Shown: positions 17,323 to 25,750 of the stretch, in pieces
Position numbering within the stretch: position 1 is the first letter of the stretch
How the letters are laid out: every line of letters begins with the position of its first letter
Source of the DNA: DASVTR01 sp033855775
GTDB lineage: Bacteria; Acidobacteriota; Blastocatellia; Pyrinomonadales; Pyrinomonadaceae
Assembly: GCA_033855775.1 (NCBI GenBank)
Contig: JAWVFT010000141.1
Location: 5,424-69,423 of the forward strand
Reading direction: 5' to 3'
Length of the DNA: 64,000 nucleotides
Notes under the pieces: model-generated
What the model was told of the DNA's origin: nothing
The model's database searches: none
The model's input: only the letters and a program-made list of their open reading frames with translations
Made by a program: the position numbers and the translations under genes

Positions 17323-18063
17323 CTAGTGTTCGTCCGTGACGCGTATGAACTCCTGCGCGGAGTCATACTGTTCAATCTCTTCTTCGACCACGGTTTCGAT
17401 GATGACGCGCGGGACGGGCGGGTGAAAGCCGTCACGATGGCCGTTCGGCTGCGGCTCCGTTCCGTTATCTTGCAGGAAGGCTGCGGCGCCCGCTTCGTCA
17501 TGCAGGTCGCGTTCGTGGTAGTGCGAGGCGTGGGAAAATTCTTTGCGCACCTTGTCGGCAATCTCGCCGAGGTCTATGAAGTAGTCGGCCACGTCAATCA
17601 GCTTGGGCGCGGTGTTGGAACGAAAGCCAGCGACTTCGACGCGGCAGCCTTTGTAGGCGACGGCGTTGACGGCGTAGACGAAATCTTCGTCGCCGGAGAC
17701 GAGCACGGCTGTGTCGTAACGTCCGGCGAGGCTCAACATGTCAACGGCGATTTCGACATCCAAATTGGCCTTGCGCGTTCCGTCGTAGAACGTCTTCAAT
17801 TCTTTCTGGATGACGCGAAAGCCGTTGCGGCGCATCCAGAGCAGAAAGCCCTGCTGGCGTTCCGCCCCGACATCCACGCCCGTGTAAAAGAATGCTCTGA
17901 GCAGTCGTCCGTCGCCGAGCAGCACGCGCAGCAGCTTATTGTAGTCAATGTCTATATTGTGAAAACGCGCTGCATGAAAAAGATTGTTGCCGTCAATGAA
18001 AACCGCCACTCTGCCACGATGCCCGAACTGCCACGAGATATTATTCGTCGGATCAAAGTTCAT
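17323..18063 (-). CDS. NYN-domain (LabA/DUF88-like) putative nuclease
   Basis: This 246-residue protein has a NYN/PIN-like domain at about residues 18-170. Acidic residues expected at the metal site are present: D24 in VAVFIDGNNLFH, D102 and D108 in LDVEIAVDMLSL, and D125/D127 in LVSGDEDFVYAV. NYN proteins are predicted RNases, and LabA-like members affect gene expression in cyanobacteria. The C-terminal 70 residues are His/Glu/Pro-rich and probably disordered. No toxin-antitoxin partner is adjacent, so a housekeeping RNA role is more likely than a toxin. Confidence 0.88.
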   Translation of the reverse strand: MNFDPTNNISWQFGHRGRVAVFIDGNNLFHAARFHNIDIDYNKLLRVLLGDGRLLRAFFYTGVDVGAERQQGFLLWMRRNGFRVIQKELKTFYDGTRKANLDVEIAVDMLSLAGRYDTAVLVSGDEDFVYAVNAVAYKGCRVEVAGFRSNTAPKLIDVADYFIDLGEIADKVRKEFSHASHYHERDLHDEAGAAAFLQDNGTEPQPNGHRDGFHPPVPRVIIETVVEEEIEQYDSAQEFIRVTDEH

Positions 18064-18169
18064 GCTAAAAAGTGTACTCCGTTTAATTGGTAAACATCTG
18101 TTGACTAGGATGCCGCCGCGAGGCGCGGTTGGTCAAGCACAAAAGCGGGGCGGGCCTTGCTTGGCGCGC

Positions 18170-19063
18170 TCAAACGGGCGCGACGGCGAGAATTTCGTCT
18201 GTGATGGCGTCCAGATAGACAACGCGCTTTGGTTCCCGGTTGACGAAGACTTCCCATGCGAGATGAAAGTCGAGCACGGCGGGCTGGTCGGAGTTAAGGA
18301 TGGGATAGATGACGAGTTGGTGAACAGTAACAGAGTCGTTCGTTTGAATCGTGTAGCTCTGCGCGGCGCCTGCGTTGTCCGTGTAGGTGATGGCGCGGCC
18401 CTGCATCCGGCTCGCTACTTCGTCGGAAGAGTAACGCGGACGAATGCCCGCGCCCGCGCGTTGCAGTTGCTCGATTTCGGGAATGCAAGTGCTGTTGATG
18501 TCCAGAATGCGGCGGTCGTTGGTAAAACTGATTTCCAGTTGGCCGAAGCCATTGGCGAGCGGATAACGAAAGGGGCGTTGCTGGTACCTGGCCTTCTTCG
18601 TTCCGTCGGCGGCGTCCGTCAGCAGCACGAGCGAAAGCTGTTGCGGCTCTGCGCCGAAGAGACGCGCGTTGCTGTTGATGAAACGGCGCAGCGATTCGGT
18701 CGTCGCTTCTTCCCAAGCCTGCTTGTCCTGCGATGCGGCGTCGCCGACCTTCGGCAGGAACAAAGTGAGGTTGGAGTTCGCCGGAAGACTGCGGACGGCG
18801 GCGGTCACGGGTTGCAGTTCGGGCGCGGCGGCGGCGTTGATGCCTTGCTCCGCCAGCAGCCTTTCCCATGACGCGAGCGTTGACTGTCGTCGCTCCGGGT
18901 TGTCCGCGAGCTTGATCGGATACGGCGGCTCGCCGGGGCGCGGGCCGCTGGCGTCCGGCGGCGGCGTCGCAGCGCACGCCGCGCACAAAACCGAGAGCGC
19001 AACGCAGAGCCAGAGCCGCGCTCGCCGGCCACGAAAAACTTTCTCTTTGAATGTCTGAGCCAT
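18170..19063 (-). CDS. Exported, probable lipoprotein of unknown function
   Basis: This 297-residue protein has a basic N-terminus (KEKVFRGRRARLW), a hydrophobic stretch and LCAAC near residues 26-31. The cysteine suggests a lipoprotein, although the lipobox is not ideal. Mature segments such as FRYPLANGFGQLEISFTNDRRILDINST and LAWEVFVNREPKRVVYLDAITDEILAV resemble PepSY or FTP-like propeptide domains, in which a YLDA-type motif near the C-terminus is common. No peptidase is adjacent. The resemblance is by eye only. Confidence 0.7.
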   Translation of the reverse strand: MAQTFKEKVFRGRRARLWLCVALSVLCAACAATPPPDASGPRPGEPPYPIKLADNPERRQSTLASWERLLAEQGINAAAAPELQPVTAAVRSLPANSNLTLFLPKVGDAASQDKQAWEEATTESLRRFINSNARLFGAEPQQLSLVLLTDAADGTKKARYQQRPFRYPLANGFGQLEISFTNDRRILDINSTCIPEIEQLQRAGAGIRPRYSSDEVASRMQGRAITYTDNAGAAQSYTIQTNDSVTVHQLVIYPILNSDQPAVLDFHLAWEVFVNREPKRVVYLDAITDEILAVAPV

Positions 19064-19289
19064 AATCTTTCCGGCAGGAAGCAGCCAACAGACTAAAAAT
19101 GAATTATGATGACGCGTTGATTATACCGGAACATTGAATCTGAGCAATCAGCGCGAAGGCCGTAAAGTTGACGAATGATTGATTGACGAACGATGAAAGG
19201 GAAACTATTCGACTTGGAAGAGCCACGCTTTCATCATTCCGACTCGCTCATGCCTCATCGCTTTTTCATCGCGGGCGAAGGAGAAATCT

Positions 19290-20333
19290 GTGCCACCTGA
19301 CGAAGACTTTTTTCTGGATGAGAGCGGCGTCGCGCAATTGCGTTCCGAGCCGCGCGGCTTCGCGCCCGACCAGATGATTAGATGCGAAGAATGCTTGCGG
19401 GCCAACCCGCCGACGCGCACGAGTTGTCTCTACTGCGCGTCGGTTCTGCCCGTCACAGCGGAGAGCGCCGAACTCAGAAGGCCAACGCTTAGGCCGCTGG
19501 AAAAGTGGGAGAAGGGCTTTAACAGCGTCATCGCGCCGGATAGCTCTGTCGTCGTCAACGACGAAGCCTTGACGGCCATAGCGTCGCTGCTGCATCTGTC
19601 GAGCGAAGACGCGCGGCGCATCATAGAGACGAGCGAGCCTTTGCCGCTGGCGCGTCCGGCGACCCTTGAGGAAGCCGCGCTGATTGAGCGCAAGCTGGAG
19701 GAGTTGGGCTTGCGAGCCCTGACCGTTTCGGATGAAGAGTTGGCCGTCGTCGAAAGGGCGCCGAAGCGTGTCAGGTCGCTCGAACTGGCGGAGGACGCGC
19801 TCGTCGCATGGACGACGGGCAGCGGCGAACAGCTTCGCGCCGCCTGGGATGAAATCGTGTTGCTCGTTGCCGGGCGCATCATCGTGCGACAGGTAGAGGT
19901 GCAGGAGCGGCGCAGTCGCAAAGCGGAGAACGAGATTGTTGACACGCGCGAGCTAAGCTCCGACAACGCGCTGCTTGACATCTACACTTCGCAGGCTCAA
20001 AGCGGCTGGCGCATCGTCGCGGGCAACTTTGATTTTTCGTGTCTGGGCGAAAAGAAAGATTTGCTGGTGGCGCAAAATTTCGTCAAGCTGTTGGAAGAGT
20101 TGCGCGGGCGCGCGACTCGCGCAGCCTACGATGATTCTTATGCTCGCGCGCGACACGCGCTCGGCGTCGTCTGGCCCTTTGAGCAGCAGACGGAATCGCG
20201 CGGCGTGAAGCGCGGCGGCCCCGGTCGCCTGCGCACGGAGGTCGTCACGACGAGCGATAACGAGCAGCAGTTTACGCGCTATTCGCGGCTTCGTTATTTC
20301 CTGAAGTCGCGCTGCACGGACATGAACACATGA
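19290..20333 (+). CDS. Zinc-ribbon protein of unknown function, coupled to rlmB
   Basis: The start is GTG at 19290 with GAAGGAG about 7 nt upstream. The 347-residue protein has a zinc ribbon at about residues 32-50 (CEECLRANPPTRTSCLYC), a helical middle region (about 90-165), and an unrecognised C-terminal half with LLVAGRIIVRQVEVQERR and an Arg/Gly-rich tail. Its stop overlaps the ATG of the following methyltransferase gene (ATGA), so the two are translationally coupled. A role linked to RNA is plausible from that neighbour, but nothing in the sequence proves it. Confidence 0.75.
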   Translation: MPPDEDFFLDESGVAQLRSEPRGFAPDQMIRCEECLRANPPTRTSCLYCASVLPVTAESAELRRPTLRPLEKWEKGFNSVIAPDSSVVVNDEALTAIASLLHLSSEDARRIIETSEPLPLARPATLEEAALIERKLEELGLRALTVSDEELAVVERAPKRVRSLELAEDALVAWTTGSGEQLRAAWDEIVLLVAGRIIVRQVEVQERRSRKAENEIVDTRELSSDNALLDIYTSQAQSGWRIVAGNFDFSCLGEKKDLLVAQNFVKLLEELRGRATRAAYDDSYARARHALGVVWPFEQQTESRGVKRGGPGRLRTEVVTTSDNEQQFTRYSRLRYFLKSRCTDMNT

Positions 20334-21538
20334 AGCGAGGCTTTGGACACAAAGGACGCGACGCGGGCGCGGGCAGACACACCCGCAACGCTGCCGCGCA
20401 ACGCAACGAACGCAGCGGGACAGCCGCGCCGCGCAACGAACGTGGAGCTACGGCTACATCGAAGAACGAGCGCGGAGCTGGCGTTGCGTCAAAGAACGAG
20501 CGCGGAGCGACAAGCGCGCCGAAGGACGAGCGCAGAGCAACTGTTGCGCCGAAGGAAGGGCGCGGGGCGAGCGGCGCGAAGAAGAATGCGCGCGAGCAGT
20601 CAAGCTCTCAGCAGCGGGCGCAGCCAATCTCTCAACGTGAGCAAACAAGTTCTCGGCGTGAGCAGCCAACTTCGCAGCGGGAGCAGACAACTTCTCAGCG
20701 GGCGCAGGCGAGTTCTCGACGAGCGCAGGCAAGCTCTCCGCACGTCAATGCTGATGCGACAACGCAGGAGAACGGCGGCGCGCGTCTCTATGGCCTCGCG
20801 CCTGTGTTGGAGGCTTTGCGGGCGGGGCAGCGTCCGCTCGAACAGATTACGATTGCAGAGGGTGCGCATCATTTCCGGCTCCGCGAATTGTTGGAGTTGG
20901 CTCATCGTTTGAGCGTGCCTGTGCGTCGCGCTCCGCGCGCGGAGCTTGAGCGCGCAGCGGGCGCGGGCGTTAATCATCAAGGCGTCGTCGCTATCATCGC
21001 CGCCGCGCGTTACCGCGACACGGACGAGTTTCTTGACAGCCTCGCGGCGCGCGTCGGGACTGAAGAGCCGCCGCTGGCCGTCGTCCTGGACAGCGTTGAA
21101 GACCCGCGTAACCTCGGCGCAATTATTCGCACGGTCGAATGCGTGGGCGCGCACGGCGTCCTGATTCCAGAGCGGCGCGCGGTCGGGTTGACGGAGATTG
21201 TCGCCAAGACGGCGGCGGGCGCGCTGGAGCATGTGCCGGTCGCGCGGGCGGCGAATCTGACGCGTTTGATAGAGCAGTTGAAAGAACGTAACATCTGGAC
21301 AATCGGAGCGAGCGCCGACGCGGGCCTTGACTATACGGAGTGGGACTTCACGCAGGCGAGCGCGCTCGTCCTCGGCGGCGAAGGCTCCGGTCTGCACCGG
21401 CTGGTGCGCGAACGCTGCGACGTGCTGGTGCGGATTCCGGTGCGCGGTCGCCTTGAATCCCTCAACGTGTCGGTCGCGGCAGGCATCGTGCTCTACGAAG
21501 CGCTCAGGCAGAGAACTGTTAAGCGTGGCAAGACGTAA
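20330..21538 (+). CDS. rlmB: RlmB/TrmH-family 2'-O-methyltransferase with repeat-built N-terminus
   Basis: The SPOUT enzyme occupies about residues 150-402. The substrate-binding domain (LYGLAPVLEALRAG) is followed by the TrmH motifs LDSVEDPRNLGAIIRTVECVGAHGVLIP, LVLGGEGSGLHRLV and ESLNVSVAAGIVLYEALRQR. RlmB methylates a 23S rRNA guanosine at the 2'-O; the exact site here is inferred from similarity. Residues 1-149 are a basic, low-complexity extension: six 10-residue repeats of the type APRNERGATA (about 22-81), then five 7-residue repeats such as SQREQTS (about 101-135). Typical RlmB proteins are about 250 residues. The ATG overlaps the upstream stop. Confidence 0.9.
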   Translation: MKRGFGHKGRDAGAGRHTRNAAAQRNERSGTAAPRNERGATATSKNERGAGVASKNERGATSAPKDERRATVAPKEGRGASGAKKNAREQSSSQQRAQPISQREQTSSRREQPTSQREQTTSQRAQASSRRAQASSPHVNADATTQENGGARLYGLAPVLEALRAGQRPLEQITIAEGAHHFRLRELLELAHRLSVPVRRAPRAELERAAGAGVNHQGVVAIIAAARYRDTDEFLDSLAARVGTEEPPLAVVLDSVEDPRNLGAIIRTVECVGAHGVLIPERRAVGLTEIVAKTAAGALEHVPVARAANLTRLIEQLKERNIWTIGASADAGLDYTEWDFTQASALVLGGEGSGLHRLVRERCDVLVRIPVRGRLESLNVSVAAGIVLYEALRQRTVKRGKT

Positions 21539-21592
21539 TAAGAATCGTTTCGATGATTGAGCCGGAAGCCTTTTGAGGCGGGAGGCGGGAGA

Positions 21593-22174
21593 ATGTATTG
21601 CCCACAATGCGCAACCGATAATCTAGACAACGCGAGTTTCTGTCGCGGCTGCGGCGCGAACATCAGCCTTGTGTCGCAGGCCTTGACGGGAAGCAGGCCC
21701 GCCGTCGTCCCTTCGGAAGAGTTGGAAGATTCTTCGCGCGCGGGAAGACGCAGCCGTAGGCGCAAATGCAAAAAGCCGCCGAGCGTCGAGCACGGCATCA
21801 AGAATATTTTTATGGGCATCGCCTTCGTGCTCGTCGCGCTGTCCATCATGGTGTTCGGCAAGGGCGGTCAGGATTGGTGGTTCTGGATGTTGATTCCGGC
21901 CTTCGCTATGCTCGGCGGCGGGGTGGCGGAGTTGGTCGGAATCAAGATGGAAAAAGGCGGCGCGCTGCCTGCCGCACAAGGACAGGCGGAGATGCCAGCA
22001 GCCTTGCCAGCAGCCTTGCCGCAGCGTTCGCCGCTGCCGTTGCCGCAACGCAACACTGGAGAAATGATTCCGCAGCCGCCGAGCGTCACAGAACACACAA
22101 CGCGTCATCTGGGCGGCGAGTTGCCGACCAAACATTGGGAAACTCCCGTTGAAAACAGGCCGAAGAATGGCTGA
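21593..22174 (+). CDS. Zinc-ribbon membrane protein, paralogue A
   Basis: This 193-residue protein starts MYCPQCATDNLDNASFCRGCG, a double-CxxC zinc ribbon. It continues with a Lys/Arg-rich linker, two hydrophobic segments (about 68-90 and 93-112, with WWFWMLIPAFAMLGGGV), and a Pro/Ala-rich tail ending in a PPSVTEHTTRHLG motif. GGAGG 7 nt upstream fixes the start. It is a tandem paralogue of the next gene. It probably sits in the inner membrane with the ribbon in the cytoplasm. Function unknown. Confidence 0.85.
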   Translation: MYCPQCATDNLDNASFCRGCGANISLVSQALTGSRPAVVPSEELEDSSRAGRRSRRRKCKKPPSVEHGIKNIFMGIAFVLVALSIMVFGKGGQDWWFWMLIPAFAMLGGGVAELVGIKMEKGGALPAAQGQAEMPAALPAALPQRSPLPLPQRNTGEMIPQPPSVTEHTTRHLGGELPTKHWETPVENRPKNG

Positions 22175-22234
22175 GACTTCGATGAGGGACAGGCGTCGAA
22201 AAGTTTCGGCGCGATGGCAGAGGAGGAAGCGCGG

Positions 22235-22846
22235 ATGTTTTGTCCCAGATGCGCGGCGCATAACATAGACGATGCCAGGTATTGCCGCGTCTGCGGCGCC
22301 GACATCAGTCTCTTGCCGCAGATGTTGTCCGGCCAACTCAACGTCGAGCCGGCGGACGCCGACGAAACCGCAGTTGACAGGAAGAGCAAGCGCAAACGAA
22401 AAGAGAAAGAAGAGAAGGAGAAAGCGAAGCAGCCGCCGACGCTCGAAAAGGCTTTCGAGAACATCGGCGTCGGCGTCGCCTTCCTCGTCATCAGCGTGAT
22501 GATTGCGCGCTTCATGCCGGGTGGAAGACTCTGGTGGTTCTGGATGTTGATTCCGGCTCTGGCGTGCGCGGGCGAAGGCATCGGCCAACTGATGCGCTTA
22601 AAGTCGGAAAAGTCTACAGGCTCCGCGCAGCCTCAACACTTGCGCGCCTCAAGCGTTGGCGAGCGCAGGCATCTGCCGCCGCGCGACACCGCGGAGATGT
22701 TGATGCCGCCGCCGAGCATCACCGAACACACGACGCGTCATCTGGGCGCCGAGCGGTCGAAAAGCAAGCCGGACGAGCCAGCCTTGAAATCGTTGGACGA
22801 GCCGGCAGAGCGACCGCCGCGCCCGCTCGATTCAGAGTTGAAATAG
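22235..22846 (+). CDS. Zinc-ribbon membrane protein, paralogue B
   Basis: The 203-residue product parallels its upstream neighbour: ribbon (MFCPRCAAHNIDDARYCRVCG), charged linker, PPTLEKAFENIGVGVAF leading into two membrane segments (LWWFWMLIPALACAGEGIG), and the tail motif PPSITEHTTRHLG. I choose ATG 22235 over 22214 because GAGGAGG lies 8 nt before it and the start then matches paralogue A. The conserved C-terminal SxTEHTTRHL motif in both copies suggests a shared binding partner. Function unknown. Confidence 0.85.
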   Translation: MFCPRCAAHNIDDARYCRVCGADISLLPQMLSGQLNVEPADADETAVDRKSKRKRKEKEEKEKAKQPPTLEKAFENIGVGVAFLVISVMIARFMPGGRLWWFWMLIPALACAGEGIGQLMRLKSEKSTGSAQPQHLRASSVGERRHLPPRDTAEMLMPPPSITEHTTRHLGAERSKSKPDEPALKSLDEPAERPPRPLDSELK

Positions 22847-22874
22847 CGGCGCGAAACATGACGAGAGCGCTCTC

Positions 22875-22903
22875 TTGCGTGCTCTCATCTCGCGCTGTAT
22901 AGT
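22875..22903 (+). promoter_or_regulatory. Probable sigma-70 promoter for cysK
   Basis: TTGCGT (22875-22880) and TATAGT (22898-22903) are separated by exactly 17 bp, about 50 bp upstream of the cysK ATG. The -10 matches five of six consensus bases. No SAM or T-box-like structure is apparent in the short leader. Confidence 0.55.
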
Positions 22904-22952
22904 TTGCGAAAATTCGCTTCATCAGTTCCCTGAAACAGTTAAGGAGTTAAAG

Positions 22953-23897
22953 ATGCCCCAACGACCTAAGATTGCGAACAACATGCTGGAGTTAATCGGC
23001 TACACGCCGCTCGTCAGGCTCAACCGCATCCCGGCGCCAAACTCCGCGGAGATGATTGCCAAGCTCGAATCGCAGAATCCGATGGACTCCGTGAAAGACC
23101 GCATCGGCGCGGCGATGATTGAAGCCGCCGAACGCGAAGGCCGGGTCAAGCCGGGCGAGACTGTCATCATCGAGCCGACCTCCGGCAATACGGGCATCGC
23201 GCTGGCCTTCGCCGCGACCGTCAAAGGTTACAGGTTGATTGTGACGATGCCGGATACGGTGACGGTCGAACGCCGTCGCGTGCTGACGGCCCTCGGCGCG
23301 GAAGTCATTTTGACGCCGGGCGCGGAAGGCATGAAGGGCGCAATCAGGAAGGCCGCCGACATCTTTGAGACGACGCCGAACAGTTGGACGCCGGGACAGT
23401 TCGACAATCCCGCCAACCCCGAAGTCCATCGTCGCACGACCGCCGAAGAAGTTTTGGAAGACACGGACGGGCGCATTGACGCCTTCATCGCGGGCGTCGG
23501 CACGGGCGGCACGATTGCCGGGGTCGGGCAGATTCTCAAAGAGCGCGTCGGCAAAGATGTCCTCGTCATCGCCGTCGAGCCTTCATCGTCGCCCGTGCTT
23601 TCGGGTGGCGAGCCGGGGCCGAACAAGATTCAAGGCATCGGCGCGGGCTTTGTGCCGGGCAACTACGACCCGCAAGTGGTTGACCGCGTGATTCAAGTTT
23701 CCTACGAAGACTCGCTGGCGATGGCGCGACGGCTGGCGCGCGAGGAAGGTATCTTCTGCGGCATCTCTTCGGGCGCAATTACATGGGCGGCGCGCAACGT
23801 CGCGGAGGAACTGGGGTCGGGCAAACGCGTCATCTCCATCATCTGCGACTTCGGCGAACGCTATCTCTCGCACGAACTGTTCGAGACGGCGCAATAA
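22953..23897 (+). CDS. cysK: Cysteine synthase (O-acetylserine sulfhydrylase)
   Basis: This PLP enzyme forms cysteine from O-acetylserine and sulfide in the cytoplasm. Its 314 residues match the family. The PLP lysine is K48 in NPMDSVKDRIG, the phosphate loop is TSGNTGIALAF, and GTGGTI and SSGAI follow. AAGGAG lies about 8 nt before the ATG at 22953, and an upstream in-frame ATG gives only non-homologous residues. No cysE is adjacent. Cystathionine beta-synthase-like activity cannot be excluded from sequence alone. Confidence 0.95.
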   Translation: MPQRPKIANNMLELIGYTPLVRLNRIPAPNSAEMIAKLESQNPMDSVKDRIGAAMIEAAEREGRVKPGETVIIEPTSGNTGIALAFAATVKGYRLIVTMPDTVTVERRRVLTALGAEVILTPGAEGMKGAIRKAADIFETTPNSWTPGQFDNPANPEVHRRTTAEEVLEDTDGRIDAFIAGVGTGGTIAGVGQILKERVGKDVLVIAVEPSSSPVLSGGEPGPNKIQGIGAGFVPGNYDPQVVDRVIQVSYEDSLAMARRLAREEGIFCGISSGAITWAARNVAEELGSGKRVISIICDFGERYLSHELFETAQ

Positions 23898-23945
23898 CGA
23901 GCGGCGACAAGGTTCAAGGGTGCGGACGCGCGTGGAAGATTTGAG

Positions 23946-24008
23946 ACGCGGAGCGAGGCTTTTCGAGCGGCGTGTTGTTGAGTTGGCCGCAAAAGCCTCG
24001 CTCCGCGT
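23946..24008. terminator. 18-bp perfect hairpin after cysK
   Basis: ACGCGGAGCGAGGCTTTT (23946-23963) pairs exactly with 23991-24008 across a 27-nt loop. The stem itself carries the A and T runs, so it could terminate in either direction. It lies between cysK and the aroDE fusion and probably separates their transcripts. Confidence 0.65.
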
Positions 24009-24098
24009 TTGCTCATTCACGGCTTCGCGTTTACTCAATTTACGATAGCCACGCCGTCATCCTTAATTGAGAACCGGAAGCCTGAGCGGCGAGCGACC

Positions 24099-25691
24099 AT
24101 GAATGGAGAGCACTTGATACGCCTTTGCGTTCCCGTTTGCGCGCGTCGCGCAGGCGAACTCAAGCCTGCCCTTGAGCGCGCCGCCGCGCTCGGCGACATC
24201 GTTGAACTCCGCCTCGATTGTCTTGCCGCAAGCGAACTCGCCGTCCTTCAACCCGAATTGAAAGCTCTGCTCCGCGAGCACGCGCGCCCCTCGATTCTCA
24301 CTCTTCGTCCCGCCCAAGAAGGCGGCCAGCGAGAGATTGATAATCTGACGCGAATAATCTTCTGGACTCAATTCTTTTCCGGCGAGCCTCCGCCAAACGC
24401 CTGCGCGGACATAGAGCTTGACCTCGCGCTCTATTTTCAAGAGCGCGAGCGAGACGGCCACGGCGTCCTCGACTGGCCGCGCGTCATCTGCTCGCATCAC
24501 GACTTCACGAGCGCGCCTTCGGACCTCACGAAGCTTTACGAACGGATGAGCGCGACGCCCGCGCGCATCATGAAAATCGCCGTCATGGCCGCAGATTTGA
24601 CCGGCTGCCTGCCGCTCTTTTCTTTGCTCGACCGCGCCCGCGACGAAGGCCGCCAACTCATCGCCGTGGCGATGGGCGCAGCGGGAATCCTGACACGCAT
24701 TCTAGGCCCGTCGCGCGGCTCGTATCTGACCTACGGCGCGCTTGACCTTGAGCACCAGACCGCGCCCGGCCAAATCAGCGCGGCGCAGTTGCGCGAGCTA
24801 TACCGCCTTGAACGCCTCGACCGCGGCGCGATGATAACGGGCTTAATCGGCTCGCCCGTCGCTCACTCCGTCTCGCCGCAGATGCACAACGCCGCGTTCA
24901 AGGCTTTAGACCTCAACGCCGTTTACTTGCCATTGGAAGTTCAGAATCTCAAAGAGTTCGTCCTTCGCATGGCGCATCCACGGACGCGCGAGCTTGGTTG
25001 GAACCTGCGCGGGCTGAGCGTCACCGCGCCGCACAAGAGCGCTGTCATGGAGCAACTGGATTGGGTCGAAACGTCGGCCAGAGAAATCGGAGCCGTCAAC
25101 ACAGTCGTCGCCGATGATGAAGGGCTGCGCGGCTTCAATACCGATGTCAAAGCTTTCATCGGTGTCTTGAAGGAAAAGTTGGGGACGCTCGGCGGCGCGC
25201 GTTGCGCGGTCATCGGGGCAGGCGGCGTGGCGCGCGCGGCGCTCTGGGGCTTGCAGCAGGAGGGCGCGCGGGCGACTGTGTTCGCGCGCGATGTCGAGCG
25301 CGCGAAGCCTTTGGCGGAAAAGTTTGGAGCCGACTGCGACGCGCTGGCCGACGCGCGCTTTGAAGGCTTTGATGCCGTCGTTAATACGACTCCGCTCGGC
25401 ACGCGCGGGCCGCTCGAATCGCTGTCGCCCGCGAGCGCGGAGCAACTGCGCGGCGCGCGTCTCGCTTACGATTTGGTTTACAATCCTGCCGTGACGCAAT
25501 TTATGCGCGAAGCCCAAAGAGCCGGATGCGCGACGACGAACGGGCTGCCGATGCTCGTCGCGCAGGCCGCCGCGCAGTTCGCGCTCTGGACTGGACTGAA
25601 GGCTCCCGTCGAACTGATGCGCGAGGCCGCGAGGTCGGCCATCGCCGCATCTTTATCTAACGTCGTTGACCAGCAGGCGACGGAAAGTTAG
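24099..25691 (+). CDS. Bifunctional 3-dehydroquinate dehydratase / shikimate dehydrogenase
   Basis: This 530-residue fusion carries two consecutive shikimate-pathway steps. The N-terminal type I dehydroquinase (about 1-235) shows the catalytic His in CSHHDF (H134) and the Schiff-base lysine K159 in RIMKIAVM. The C-terminal shikimate dehydrogenase (about 246-530) shows GSPVAHSVSPQMHN, the catalytic K313 in TAPHK, GAVNTVV, FNTDVKAF, the NADP loop VIGAGGVARAA, VNTTPLGT and YDLVYNP. Plants and some bacteria have the same AroD-AroE order. All key residues are present, so both activities are expected. The ATG at 24099 has only a weak ribosome-binding site. Confidence 0.95.
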   Translation: MNGEHLIRLCVPVCARRAGELKPALERAAALGDIVELRLDCLAASELAVLQPELKALLREHARPSILTLRPAQEGGQREIDNLTRIIFWTQFFSGEPPPNACADIELDLALYFQERERDGHGVLDWPRVICSHHDFTSAPSDLTKLYERMSATPARIMKIAVMAADLTGCLPLFSLLDRARDEGRQLIAVAMGAAGILTRILGPSRGSYLTYGALDLEHQTAPGQISAAQLRELYRLERLDRGAMITGLIGSPVAHSVSPQMHNAAFKALDLNAVYLPLEVQNLKEFVLRMAHPRTRELGWNLRGLSVTAPHKSAVMEQLDWVETSAREIGAVNTVVADDEGLRGFNTDVKAFIGVLKEKLGTLGGARCAVIGAGGVARAALWGLQQEGARATVFARDVERAKPLAEKFGADCDALADARFEGFDAVVNTTPLGTRGPLESLSPASAEQLRGARLAYDLVYNPAVTQFMREAQRAGCATTNGLPMLVAQAAAQFALWTGLKAPVELMREAARSAIAASLSNVVDQQATES

Positions 25692-25750
25692 CAACAGCTA
25701 ACGGTGAAGTCTGAAGCTTGAAAGCTGAGCACTGATTTCCGGCATCCCAC

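Noticed and set aside
17323..18063. A toxin-antitoxin role for the NYN-domain gene
   Set aside because: NYN/PIN toxins are about 130-150 residues with a small partner gene beside them. This protein is longer and has no partner.
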